NCBI RefSeq assembly: GCF_002278035.1
Contig: NZ_CP022604.1
Coordinates: 2,366,501-2,430,500, forward strand
Source of the DNA: Ochrobactrum quorumnocens
Lineage (GTDB): Bacteria > Pseudomonadota > Alphaproteobacteria > Rhizobiales > Rhizobiaceae
DNA: 64,000 nucleotides
Direction of reading: 5' to 3'
Shown here piece by piece: positions 36,555-47,990 of this stretch; the first letter of the stretch is position 1, and every line of letters begins with the position of its first letter. The notes under the pieces are model-generated. The model ran no database searches, was not told the origin of the DNA, and saw only the letters and a program-made list of their open reading frames with translations. The position numbers and the translations under genes were made by a program.

Positions 36555-38044
36555 GCCAGCACCTCGCTTTGAATGTGGTCGGATACGCGCAGAGCCTGCG
36601 CCGCAATGGTTAGCGCCGGATTAACCGCAGCCGAGGTCGGCAGAAACGACGCATCGACCACATAGAAATTAGGGTGGTCATAAGCACGGCACCAGGGATC
36701 AAGTGGCGCCGTCGCGCAATCATTGCCAATACGCACCGTGCCGCACTGATGCGATGGTGTACGCCGGTCAAAGGCCCGCGACAGCACAATTGGAAAGCCC
36801 GCCTGCCTGAGCGCGGATTTGAGCTTATCAACCAGCATCAGATGCGCTTTCCAGTTGGAACGCACCCAATGCAGAATGATGCGATCACCATCCACGCTCA
36901 CGCGGCTTTCTGGCGATGGCAGGTCCTCACTCATCGCGTAAAAATCAATGGTGTGTCCGGCAATGCGGTTCAAAAGCCATTCCGGCACTCGCTGCATATT
37001 CGATTTCAGGATCGCGCCTGAAACCCTCCCCAGCAATTGCACATTGCCAAGGGGCGGCCCGCCAGCCCCATCCGAGAGATAATAATCATTGAAGCCAAAC
37101 GTTTTTTGGTAAACGCTGTCATTGCGATAGCGCGGATCAAACCCGATCACCGCACTGGCATTGTGGTTCATGAAATTGCGACCGACCTGATCCGAACCGT
37201 TCGCCAGTCCTGAACGCAGCAGAAGTGCCGCCGATTGCACGGCACCGGCAGATAGAATGACCAGTTTGGGACGCAGGACCAGCGCCTCGCCGTTCTTCAC
37301 ATAATGAACTGCCGTGATGGTCTTTCCGTCGGGCCCGGCTTCCAGCTTCGTTACCCGCGCGGATGTTTCAAGCCGGACATTTGGATGTTTGAGTGCGAGT
37401 GCTAACGGACAGGTTTCCGCATCCATCTTGCCGTCATTGCTGTTGGGATGCGCATCCCACGGCGTTTTGGCCTTTGCCAGCCAGCGCTCGATATCAACAC
37501 CCAGTGGCAAGGAAGCCGGATGCAGCCCTGCCTTTTTCAACCGCTCACGTACATCGGCAATCGGATGTTCATCATTGATTGCAGGATAAGAATAAGGCTT
37601 TGAATGATACGGCTCGGTTGGGTCATCGCCAAGCTCGCCGCGCACCTGAAAAAGCGCTTCCGCCTTGCAATACCAGGGCTCAAGTTCATCATAGCCAAAA
37701 GGCCATGCCGGAGACACGCCTTCAAGATGCGCAAGCTCCTCAAAATCTTCGCGCCGATAGCGCACCAGCACTGCGCCATAGAATTTGGAATTGCCGCCGA
37801 CATTGTAATAATTTCCGGGATTGAACGGCGTGCCGTCCGTCTCATACCAGAATTCTTTCGGGCGAAAGAAACCACGCTGGAAAATGGCGCGTGGGTCGCG
37901 GTTTTCCGGCCTGTCAGCAAGCCGCTCACCAGCCTCCAAAATCAGAATGTCCGCACCTGATGCGGCAAGACCGACGGCCATTGTTGCGCCGCCGATACCT
38001 GATCCGATGATGACAATATCCGGCTGTCCTCCCAAAGCCGTCAC
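36551..38044 (-). CDS. GMC-family oxidoreductase, second, catabolic operon
   Basis: 497 residues. FAD site PDIVIIGSGIGGATMAVGLA, C-terminal GMC_oxred_C with His in PSHQCGTVRIG and Asn in AVNPALTIAAQAL. It is a distant relative of the other GMC enzyme (34142-35779), of the non-choline-dehydrogenase branch, so the two are not recent duplicates. The frame opens at a GTG (38044); a TTG at 38035 has AGGGAG eight bases upstream and may be the true start. It starts three bases after the aldehyde-dehydrogenase stop. Probably oxidises a hydroxyl of the pathway substrate or an intermediate; which one is unknown. Confidence 0.86.
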   Translation of the reverse strand: MTALGGQPDIVIIGSGIGGATMAVGLAASGADILILEAGERLADRPENRDPRAIFQRGFFRPKEFWYETDGTPFNPGNYYNVGGNSKFYGAVLVRYRREDFEELAHLEGVSPAWPFGYDELEPWYCKAEALFQVRGELGDDPTEPYHSKPYSYPAINDEHPIADVRERLKKAGLHPASLPLGVDIERWLAKAKTPWDAHPNSNDGKMDAETCPLALALKHPNVRLETSARVTKLEAGPDGKTITAVHYVKNGEALVLRPKLVILSAGAVQSAALLLRSGLANGSDQVGRNFMNHNASAVIGFDPRYRNDSVYQKTFGFNDYYLSDGAGGPPLGNVQLLGRVSGAILKSNMQRVPEWLLNRIAGHTIDFYAMSEDLPSPESRVSVDGDRIILHWVRSNWKAHLMLVDKLKSALRQAGFPIVLSRAFDRRTPSHQCGTVRIGNDCATAPLDPWCRAYDHPNFYVVDASFLPTSAAVNPALTIAAQALRVSDHIQSEVLA

Positions 38045-38047
38045 TCC

Positions 38048-39562
38048 CTACTTAGCCTGCGGCATCCACCAGCCGGTGCGCGCGCCGATATGCATGTTGA
38101 GCGTCTTGGTTTCGGTATAATCCTCCACCGCATGACGGCCCAGCTCGCGGCCCAGACCCGATTGTCGATAACCACCAAAAGGCAGTTCCGGCGTGCCGTC
38201 CATGAAGGTGTTCATCCAGACCGTACCAGCCCGCACCTTGCGACCAATGTTCATGCAAGTATCGAAATCGCGGCTCCACACGCCAGCCGACAAGCCATAT
38301 TCAACCGCATTGGCAATCGAAATTGCCTCATCCACCGTATCAAAAGACAGCACCGACAGAACCGGCCCGAACACTTCTTCACGCGCCACGGCCATATCGG
38401 CTTTCACGCCTGCAATGATGGTCGGTCCCATATATTGGCCAAGGCCGAGATCCAGCACATCGCCGCCATGAGCAATTGCAGCACCGGCCTTTTTAGCCTG
38501 ATCGACATAGGCACCGACCTTTTCAAGATGCTGTGGCGTGATGATCGCGCCGACTTGCGTGCTGACATCGAGCGGATCACCAACGATCACCTTTTTCGAT
38601 AGATCGGCGACGCGCCCCACGATCTCATCGACAATCGAGCGATGCACGATCAACCGCGAACCGGCATTGCAGCACTCGCCCGCATTGAACCATGCGCCGA
38701 ACACCGCAGCGTCGATAAAGGCATCCATATCCGCATCCGGGAACAGGATTTGCGGATTTTTGCCGCCAAGCTCCAGCGATACTTTCTTCAGCGTCTGCGC
38801 CGCATTGGCTATAGTCAGTTTGCCGACGCCAGTGGAACCGGTGAACGACACCATGTCCACATCCGGATGCGTGCTCATATGCTGGCCAACCTCGGCACCC
38901 GTTCCGGTGATGATATTGACGACACCATCCGGCAGCCCTGCCTCAGTCAGAATTTCGCCGAGTAACAACGTCGAACCCGATGTGAGTTCCGAAGGCTTCA
39001 CCACCGCCGTACAACCCGCTGCAAGCGCAAATGGCAGCTTTTGGCCTACGATCAAGAAAGGGAAATTCCAAGGCGTAATGATGGAAACAACGCCAATTGC
39101 CTCGCGCAGCACGACGCCCAGCGTACCATCGCCCAGATTGTTATAGCTTTCACCATGCAGATCGCGCGCAAGCGCTGCCGCATAGCGCCAGATATCCACG
39201 GAACCGGCAATTTCGCCGCGCACCTGAGAAATTGGTTTGCCGGCTTCAATCGCATCGAGATAGGCAAGCTCTTCCGCCCGTGCTTCAATCAGATCGGCGG
39301 CCTTCAGCAAAATCAACGAACGCTGCGATGCGGTTTTAGACGACCAGCGCCCGTCATCGAAAGCCTTACGCGCGCTCGCAACCGCGCGTTCCACATCGGC
39401 CTTGTTGCCAGCAGGATAGCGGCTTACCGTGACGCCATGGCCGGGCGCTACGCGTTCAATAGTCTCGCCGCTTTGGCTTCCAACCCATTTACCATCAATC
39501 AGCATCGAGAATTCACGAACTTCAAGCCCATTCAGCGGCTGCGGTTTTACGACTACGCTCAT
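38048..39562 (-). CDS. Aldehyde dehydrogenase, catabolic operon
   Basis: 504 residues from the ATG at 39562, whose A overlaps the hydratase stop (TGATG). NAD(P)-dependent ALDH: SFTGSTGVGK, catalytic Glu in LELGGKNPQI, nucleophile Cys in GECCNAGSRL, and PFGGYRQSGLGRELG near the C-terminus. Similar in layout to betaine-aldehyde and gamma-aminobutyraldehyde dehydrogenases. Would oxidise the aldehyde made by a GMC enzyme to an acid that the CoA-transferase can activate. An ATG six bases upstream is too close to the GGA ribosome-binding site. Confidence 0.92.
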   Translation of the reverse strand: MSVVVKPQPLNGLEVREFSMLIDGKWVGSQSGETIERVAPGHGVTVSRYPAGNKADVERAVASARKAFDDGRWSSKTASQRSLILLKAADLIEARAEELAYLDAIEAGKPISQVRGEIAGSVDIWRYAAALARDLHGESYNNLGDGTLGVVLREAIGVVSIITPWNFPFLIVGQKLPFALAAGCTAVVKPSELTSGSTLLLGEILTEAGLPDGVVNIITGTGAEVGQHMSTHPDVDMVSFTGSTGVGKLTIANAAQTLKKVSLELGGKNPQILFPDADMDAFIDAAVFGAWFNAGECCNAGSRLIVHRSIVDEIVGRVADLSKKVIVGDPLDVSTQVGAIITPQHLEKVGAYVDQAKKAGAAIAHGGDVLDLGLGQYMGPTIIAGVKADMAVAREEVFGPVLSVLSFDTVDEAISIANAVEYGLSAGVWSRDFDTCMNIGRKVRAGTVWMNTFMDGTPELPFGGYRQSGLGRELGRHAVEDYTETKTLNMHIGARTGWWMPQAK

Positions 39563-40338
39563 CACCATTTTCCTTCAAAATTTGCTTCGCGCTTTTCGGT
39601 AAACGAGCGCACGCCCTCTTTCAGATCGCCGGTCTTGGCGACCAGAATGGAACCCAGCGCCTCAACTGCCGTGCCATTATCCTCGCCATTGGCGACGGAA
39701 AGCATCAGTTTGGAAATTACCAGCGCGGCCGGTCCGCGCTTGGCCACCCGCGCCGCATAGTCCTGCGCCGCCTGCAGGGCTGCACCCGTCTCCACCACAT
39801 GATCGACCAGCCCGTGCGACAGTGCTTCGTCCGCTGTGAACATTTCACCGCCCAGCACCATGCGGCGTACAATCTGCGCACCGAAACGGCGCACAAGGCG
39901 CTGCGTGCCCGACCATCCGGGGATCATGCCAAGCGATGTTTCCGGCAAGCCGATTTTTGCTTGTCGTTCAACAATGCGGATATCGGCGGCACCTGCCAGT
40001 TCCAGACCACCGCCCAGCGCATGGCCGTTCATCGCTGCGATCAGCGGCACACGCAAAGTCGCAAGCCGCTCGAACACGCGATGACCGTAGCGCACCCAGG
40101 CATGGCCGAATTCTGCCGGTTCCATGCTGCCCCAAGCCTTAATGTCGCCGCCTGCGGAAAAAGCCTTGCCTTCGCCGGTCAGGATCGCAACCCGCACACT
40201 GTTATCCGCTTCCACCCGATCACAGGCGGCAGACAATTCCTGCAAAAGCTCAATATCAAACGCATTGAGCTTTTCTGGCCGCCTGATCGTCACGACCGCA
40301 ATGTGGTTCTCGACATTGATATCAATTCGTTCAGCCAT
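39562..40338 (-). CDS. Enoyl-CoA hydratase/isomerase-family protein, catabolic operon
   Basis: 258 residues from the ATG at 40338 (GGAGG six bases upstream). Crotonase fold: oxyanion-hole segments FSAGGDIKAWGS and NGHALGGGLELAGAADIRI, then IGLPETSLGMIPGWSGTQRL with the conserved Glu. Acts on an acyl-CoA, by hydration, isomerisation or C-C cleavage; the superfamily is too diverse for a firm reaction. It begins one base after the stop of the CoA-transferase gene, in the same leftward operon. An acyl-CoA substrate fits the CoA-transferase next door. Confidence 0.9.
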   Translation of the reverse strand: MAERIDINVENHIAVVTIRRPEKLNAFDIELLQELSAACDRVEADNSVRVAILTGEGKAFSAGGDIKAWGSMEPAEFGHAWVRYGHRVFERLATLRVPLIAAMNGHALGGGLELAGAADIRIVERQAKIGLPETSLGMIPGWSGTQRLVRRFGAQIVRRMVLGGEMFTADEALSHGLVDHVVETGAALQAAQDYAARVAKRGPAALVISKLMLSVANGEDNGTAVEALGSILVAKTGDLKEGVRSFTEKREANFEGKW

Positions 40339-40339
40339 G

Positions 40340-41941
40340 TTAAGCCTCCAGCTTTCGCGCAGGCTTTTGCGGCAATTCAAGCCCGATCGGCTGGTCACGG
40401 AACAGTGCCTCATCCATCATCTTGAGCTTATCCGAAACAATCAACGGGAACTCAGCCTGATCGAGAATATGCGTCTGCAAATCCACACCCGGCGCAATCT
40501 CGGTCAGCACAATCCCTTCCGGCGTCAGCTTCAAGACCGCGCGTTCAGTGACATAGGTAATATCCTGCCCCTGCTCGACACCACGCGGACCTGAGAAAGT
40601 GACATGCTCGACCTCATTCACGAGCTTCTTGAGCTTGCCTTCCTTCTCGATCACCAGCTTGCCGTCAGCGACCGACAATTTCGCCCCTGCATTAAACATA
40701 CCGGAAAATACAATCTTCTTTGCCCTTGCAGTGATATCGACAAAGCCACCGGCACCAGCAGTCACATGCGGACGGAATGACAGCTTCGAGACATTGACCG
40801 AACCGTCGCGACCGATCTCAAGGAAGGACAGAAGCGAGGCGTCGAAGCCCGCCCCCTGAAAATAGGTAAACTGATAGGGTGACGGCATATAGGCATCGGC
40901 ATTCGACGCGCAGCCAAAGGCAAAGTCGAGAAGCGGCACGCCACCAACGGCACCCTGTTCGATCACCCAAGTAACCGCGCCATGCAAACCCTCTTCCAGC
41001 AGAATGCGCGGCACATTGGCGGAAATGCCGAAGCCAAGATTGACCGCACTACCTGCCTGCAACTCCTGTGCGACACGCCTCGCAATCGCCTTCTGAATAT
41101 TGAATTCGGCCAAGCGGAATGTATCGAGCGGACGGAAAATCTCGCCGGAAATTGCCGGATCGTAAAGTGTCTGCGTTGTCTGCTTCTGGTCGGGATCAAC
41201 CACAATATAGTCAACCAGAACGCCCGGCACGCGCACATCATGCGGTTTCAGCGTACCTTCCTTGGCGATGCGCTTGACCTGCGCAATGACGATGCCGCCA
41301 TTGTTGCGCGCAGCCAGCGCCTGATCCAGCCCACCAAGATATGCGCCCTCATGTTCATAGGTGAGATTGCCGCGTTCATCGGCAGTGGTGGCGCGGATGA
41401 TCGTCACATGCGGCACGATATTGGGAAAATAGAGCCAGTCTTCGCCTTCAAAACTGACCTGTTTGACAACTGGCTCCTCACGCGCCTTATCGTTCATTGC
41501 CGATCCCTGGCGCTTTGGGTCTACGAAGGTATCAAGCCCCACTTTGGTGAGCACGCCGGGACGCTTGGCAGCTGCCTCACGATGCATGTCGAACAGAATG
41601 CCCGATGGGATATTATAGGCCGGAATCTCGTTATTGGTGATCATCTGCCAGATCAGCGGCGGCTCCGCGCTCGATGGTCCGGACGGATAAGAACCGCCAA
41701 TGATCTTTTTGAGAAGACCTTTTTTGGCGATGTAATCGACTCCCTTGATGCCGCTCATATCGCCTGCCGCAATCGGGTGCAGCGTGGTGATATTTTGCGG
41801 ATGGCCTGTCTCGTCGAAACGCTGTCCGATGGCTTTCAGCATCAGATCGGGACAGCCAAGACCGCTCGATGAAGAAACTGAGACGACAGCGTTGTCGGGA
41901 ATGAGTGCGGCTGCTTGCGCAACTGAAATATGTTTGTTCAT
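40340..41941 (-). CDS. Fused acyl-CoA:carboxylate CoA-transferase (YdiF/ScoAB-like)
   Basis: 533 residues from the ATG at 41941; a TTG start at 41950 is rejected. Alpha and beta halves of a class I CoA-transferase are fused: the first half begins MNKHISVAQAAALIPDNAVV; the second has LGFGISANVPRIL and catalytic Glu in VIEQGAVGGVPLLD (ExGxxGG). Moves CoA from acetyl-CoA or succinyl-CoA to an organic acid. Reads directly on from the Gfo/Idh gene (five-base gap) and into the hydratase gene. Family members include AtoAD-type and propionate/acetate CoA-transferases, so the acid substrate is open. Confidence 0.9.
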   Translation of the reverse strand: MNKHISVAQAAALIPDNAVVSVSSSSGLGCPDLMLKAIGQRFDETGHPQNITTLHPIAAGDMSGIKGVDYIAKKGLLKKIIGGSYPSGPSSAEPPLIWQMITNNEIPAYNIPSGILFDMHREAAAKRPGVLTKVGLDTFVDPKRQGSAMNDKAREEPVVKQVSFEGEDWLYFPNIVPHVTIIRATTADERGNLTYEHEGAYLGGLDQALAARNNGGIVIAQVKRIAKEGTLKPHDVRVPGVLVDYIVVDPDQKQTTQTLYDPAISGEIFRPLDTFRLAEFNIQKAIARRVAQELQAGSAVNLGFGISANVPRILLEEGLHGAVTWVIEQGAVGGVPLLDFAFGCASNADAYMPSPYQFTYFQGAGFDASLLSFLEIGRDGSVNVSKLSFRPHVTAGAGGFVDITARAKKIVFSGMFNAGAKLSVADGKLVIEKEGKLKKLVNEVEHVTFSGPRGVEQGQDITYVTERAVLKLTPEGIVLTEIAPGVDLQTHILDQAEFPLIVSDKLKMMDEALFRDQPIGLELPQKPARKLEA

Positions 41942-41946
41942 AGTTC

Positions 41947-43994
<2,048 letters not shown>

Positions 43995-44014
43995 ATCTGT
44001 CTCCTGCGCTCTTA

Positions 44015-44043
44015 AGTTAATTGGAACGATCCAAATTTGTCAA
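44015..44043 (-). promoter_or_regulatory. Promoter of the LacI-type regulator/catabolic operon
   Basis: Leftward -35 TTGACA (44043-44038), exactly 17 bp, then -10 TTAACT (44020-44015). The -35 is full consensus and the -10 is weak. The spacer is occupied by the operator palindrome at 44021-44034, so a bound repressor would block RNA polymerase. Confidence 0.75.
44021..44034. promoter_or_regulatory. LacI-type operator, site 1
   Basis: TTGGAACGATCCAA, a palindrome with central CG, the typical architecture for LacI/PurR-type operators. It shares TTGGAACGATC with site 2 at 44167-44186. Confidence 0.8.
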
Positions 44044-44166
44044 CGCCTTTCGGTTTTCACGAAATGGCCATATTTTTGACGTCAGTTTGCCGTAATTCTT
44101 AATGCATTTCGCAGTGCTAAAATGAAAAAATAGAGCATCAAGCCTCCCTTTACAGCTATATCTTGA

Positions 44167-44186
44167 AATTTGGAACGATCTAAATT
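44167..44186. promoter_or_regulatory. LacI-type operator, site 2
   Basis: AATTTGGAACGATCTAAATT: symmetric AATTTnGAnCGnTCnAAATT around the same CG centre. It lies 32 bp before the DUF993 ATG. A TTGAAA at 44163-44168 could be the -35 of that gene, with the operator in its spacer, but the -10 is poor. Confidence 0.75.
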
Positions 44187-44217
44187 ATTCATGCCAACGT
44201 GGAGTTGGAGGACTGAC

Positions 44218-45408
44218 ATGAGCGCATCATCGGAAAACGTGCTGACCCTGCCATTCGCTGACGGCAGCGTAAAACCCTATCGCTTGATCGGCACACCGAC
44301 ACCAAGACCCACCTCACCACCCCGCTTCAACCGTATTGCCTATGCTGCGGCGCATGTGGTTTCAGACCCGCTCAAAGATATTCATCCCCAGAGTGGTCCA
44401 GCCATTGATTGGGATGCGACAATGGCTTTCCGCCATCACCTTTGGAGCCTTGGTTTCCGGATTGCGGAAGCGATGGATACATCGCAGCGCGGAATGGGGC
44501 TTAACTGGGCCGGTGCGCAGGAACTGATCCGCCGCTCGATTGCAGAAAGCAAGACTGTTGCGGGTGCCGATCTCGCCTGCGGCGCCGGAACTGATCATCT
44601 CGACCCAGTAGACGCAAAGAGCCTTGATGACGTGATTAGAGCCTATGAAACACAGGCTGAATTCATCGAAAAACACGGCGGTCGTTTCATTCTCATGGCC
44701 AGCCGCGCCTTAGCGCGTATCGCCCGCTCTCCTGAAGATTACGTCAAGGTTTACAACCAAATCCTCACCAACGCGCGCGAAAAAGTGGTGCTGCACTGGC
44801 TGGGCGATATGTTCGACCCACAACTCAAAGGCTATTGGGGTTCGGACAAGTTTGAAGACGCGCTTGATACCGTCATCAACATCATAGAAGCCAACCGCCA
44901 CAAGGTTGAAGGCATCAAGATTTCACTACTCGAAGAACGCTATGAAATCGCACTCCGCAACCGCCTCCCAGAAGGCGTGCTGTGTTTCACGGGCGATGAT
45001 TTCAATTATGCACCGCTGATCGAAGGCGACGGCGACAAGCACAGCCATGCACTGCTTGGTATTTTCGACGCGGTCGCACCACAGGCTTCCAGCGCATTGG
45101 CACATCTTGCCAATGGAGACACGGAGCGTTTCCGCACGATCATCAAGCCGACAGTTCCTCTGTCGCGGAAAATCTTTGAGGCACCAACGCAATATTACAA
45201 GGCTGGCGTGGTTTTCCTTGCCTGGCTCAACGGCCACCAGAGCCATTTCACGACGCCAGCAGGAATGCAATCAGCCCGTAGTATTCTCCATTATGCAGAT
45301 ATTTTCCGCCTTGCTGATCAAGCAAATGTTCTCGATCTGCCGGAACTGGCTACCGCCCGTATGAAACATCTTCTCGCGGTCTATGGCTTAGAGCGCGTTT
45401 CGATCTGA
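44218..45408 (+). CDS. DUF993 (dihydrodipicolinate-synthase-like) protein
   Basis: 396 residues from the ATG at 44218, with GGAGG six bases upstream. TIM-barrel aldolase-like: FNRIAYAAAHVVSD at the start, SQRGMGLNWAGAQEL, GADLACGAGTDHL, and KISLLEERYE with a lysine in the position expected of a Schiff-base aldolase (inferred). Members are annotated as DUF993/dihydrodipicolinate synthase family, with no well-established reaction known to me. It is the divergent partner of the LacI-controlled operon and shares its operator, so it is probably a retro-aldol or lyase step of the same pathway. The last codons lie inside a palindromic repeat (45388-45493). Confidence 0.85.
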   Translation: MSASSENVLTLPFADGSVKPYRLIGTPTPRPTSPPRFNRIAYAAAHVVSDPLKDIHPQSGPAIDWDATMAFRHHLWSLGFRIAEAMDTSQRGMGLNWAGAQELIRRSIAESKTVAGADLACGAGTDHLDPVDAKSLDDVIRAYETQAEFIEKHGGRFILMASRALARIARSPEDYVKVYNQILTNAREKVVLHWLGDMFDPQLKGYWGSDKFEDALDTVINIIEANRHKVEGIKISLLEERYEIALRNRLPEGVLCFTGDDFNYAPLIEGDGDKHSHALLGIFDAVAPQASSALAHLANGDTERFRTIIKPTVPLSRKIFEAPTQYYKAGVVFLAWLNGHQSHFTTPAGMQSARSILHYADIFRLADQANVLDLPELATARMKHLLAVYGLERVSI

Positions 45409-45493
45409 TTGGACCAGATCGGCGCTCTAATTATCTGTTTTAACGCGCATCTTTGTCCGAAAACCGTTTCACACTTTTCGGGATGCGCTCTAA
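45388..45493. repeat. Palindromic repeat overlapping the DUF993 stop codon
   Basis: 'agagcgcgtttcgatctg' ... 'cagatcggcgctcta' makes a hairpin; the first arm encodes the last residues LERVSI and the stop. A second hairpin with 'gcgcatctttgtccgaaaacc' and 'ttttcgggatgcgctctaa' follows. Same family as the other short palindromic repeats. From 45494 to 45722 the DNA becomes very AT-rich before the autotransporter pseudogene, with nothing else recognised. Confidence 0.7.
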
Positions 45494-45722
45494 ACTAGCC
45501 CTGAACGACAGCGTTTGAGCCAGAGATGCGAAGCGGTTTTGCTGGAAATGTTTTAACGCGCCTCTTTTCTGATCGAAACAGGTCCAGAATTATTCCTTCG
45601 AATTCAATAATAATCCAATTTTATGCATAAAATTCCAATACTCGTTTAGTTGGAATCAATATATAATAGATAGAGAATATTTATTCTAAATTTATAAAGC
45701 TCTATAGAAAGTTAATACTTTA

Positions 45723-47927
45723 ATGAAAAAATATAATCTATTTATAAATTCGATAATACTTTCATTTTACGGATCTCAATCTTGGGCGGAAACCCCTGTT
45801 TATGAAGTCCACGGCTCTTTCGGGGGCATACGGGCCGATGCTGTGAGTATATCCGCTGACGGCAAGGTATTTGGCGTAAGGCGTCAGTCTTCGAACGACT
45901 CTTTCGACAAATCTTTTGTCATCACCAAGGATGGCATAAGCGATATTGGTTCGCTAAGCGATTCCGATGAAGCTTCGCTTCAGGCAATATCAGCGAATGG
46001 CCTTGCAGCAATAGGTGTAAGTTCTGCCAGTCCGCTTGAATCGCACGCATTCTGGTGGACGCATGAAACAGGCATGCACGACATTGGTACTCTGGGAGGA
46101 AATGCGTCCTATACCACTGGGGTTTCGGCGAATGGGACTGTTGTTGCGGGCGATAGCTATCTCGTCGGAAACACCAAGACCAATGCTTTCCGCTGGACCT
46201 TACAGGATGGCATAACCGGTCTTGGAACTCTCGGTGGACCATCGTCGTTCTCTCATGCGATTTCCGCCGATGGCAGCACGATTGTCGGTTACAGCACTAT
46301 GGCCACCTCTGAAACAAACGCTTTCCGCTGGACTGAAAGCACCGGCATGGTCAGCCTGCAGACACTGGGCGGCAACAATTCGACAGCGCGCGGCGTTTCA
46401 GCAGATGGTTCTGTGATTGTTGGCGCCAGCGACACCGCTGCAAGCCAGCAACATGCGTTTCGATGGACTCTGGAAACCGGTATGGTCGACATCAACACGC
46501 ATACAAATGTCCACGAAAGCCTTGCCAATCTCGTGTCCTATGATGGCACTGTTATCGTGGGTTCGGCCATTTTCAATAGCAGCGATAATCAGGCTTTCCG
46601 ATGGACACAGGAAACCGGCATGATCAGCCTGAACTCGCTTGGCGGCGGGCTTTCCCATGCTCTGAGTATGTCCGACGACGGCTCGGCTGTGGTTGGCTAC
46701 AGTTACACGGACAGCATGGCGCTTCGTGCTTTCCGGTGGACAGCAAGCGACGGTATGATCGATTTGGGCACCATCGGAGGCAATAATGCTATCGCGTGGG
46801 ATATTTCCAATGATGGTAGCGTTATAGCCGGGACCGCAGAAACCGCTGACGGTGCACTTCACGCGACATTATGGAAGTTCCCAAAACCGGATACCGGAAC
46901 ACCACCGACAGAGCCTGAAACCAATCCCGGAACGGGCTATAACCCCGGCTCCAGTCCAGAAACGCCATCGGGGGAAAATCCGCCTGCAAAAGAGCCTGAA
47001 ACCTCGCCGGCGGTCATAGACCTCGACCACACTGCAACTACAGTCTTCTTGCTGGCGAACAACAGTTTCTCCGCCATGGAAGCACAGCGTTTGACACTCA
47101 ACAAATTGCAGAATTTTTGCGATGTCGAGCGCGCACGCCAGACCTGCTATTCGATGTTTACCGATATCAGTGGGTTTGGTGGCCAAAAAGATTTGCTTTC
47201 AGGCTTTACGCTCGGTCACGGGTTTACCGACAACTTTTCAGCAGGCGTCACTGTCGCCCATTCATTCTGGCGCGACCAGCCTGACGGTTTTGACACGGGA
47301 AGAGACAATTTCGGTGGCGGTCTCTATGCACAGTGGAAAGACAAAACCGCCATTGGGGACTGGTACGTGCGAGCAAGTCTCGCAGCCAATCGCTACGATA
47401 CAGATATCACCCGGCCCATTCTCCCCTATACCTAAGTCGGAACCGGCGAAAGCAGGCTGCAAGGCTGGAGCACTGCACTGGAGCTGGGACGAAAAGACAA
47501 TCTGAATTTCCATAATGCCCGCCTCGGCTATTATGGCGGTCTGCGTTACAGCAATCTGTCGATGGACGGCTATACCGAAAGCAATGCGCTGTTCCCGTTC
47601 AGCTATAGCGATATGAAGTTCGCGCTGACCACTGTCTATGCGGGTGCTAATTACAGCATGCCTCTGACCGACAAGATCCGGTGGTTGATCAATCTGGAAA
47701 TCGAGCAGGATCTTGCACATAAAGACCCGGTTTTTAACGCGACGGCTGATTACATCGGCGCGCTAAAGCTCAACTCAGACTTTTCTCATATCAGAGGCTC
47801 CGCATGGACGAGTCTGAGCTATGCCTTCAATGATGCTGTCGATCTTTCCCTGACGCCCTATGTCGCCCGAACTGTGTCGCGCGACAATGCGTTCGGAGCC
47901 ATGGTCCGTGTTTCTGGAAAGTTCTGA
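45723..47927 (+). pseudogene. Autotransporter with HAF repeats, interrupted by an in-frame stop
   Basis: The full frame is 734 codons plus stop. A signal peptide (MKKYNLFINSIILSFYGSQSWA) leads into about eight HAF-type repeats with the pattern HAFRWT..GM..LGTLGG....A..ISADGS.IVG (residues 30-385). A Pro/Glu-rich linker follows, then the autotransporter beta-barrel (about 420-734), ending in the Bam-type terminal Phe (VSGKF). A TAA at 47433-47435 splits the barrel; reading on in the same frame continues with VGTGESRLQGWSTALELG, normal barrel sequence, to a TGA at 47925-47927. One substitution would restore the gene. As read, the truncated product lacks about half the barrel and should not insert. 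Could be a sequencing error or phase-varying allele. Confidence 0.82.
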
Positions 47928-47937
47928 CCTAGAAATA

Positions 47938-47971
47938 AAAAGCCTCGCGCACAACATGCCGCGAGGCTTTT
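47938..47971. terminator. Bidirectional terminator after the autotransporter
   Basis: Stem AAAAGCCTCGCG (47938-47949) with CGCGAGGCTTTT (47960-47971), ten-base loop. It separates the convergent autotransporter and LLM gene. Confidence 0.9.
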
Positions 47972-47990
47972 CAAGTCGTATGGTGCAATA

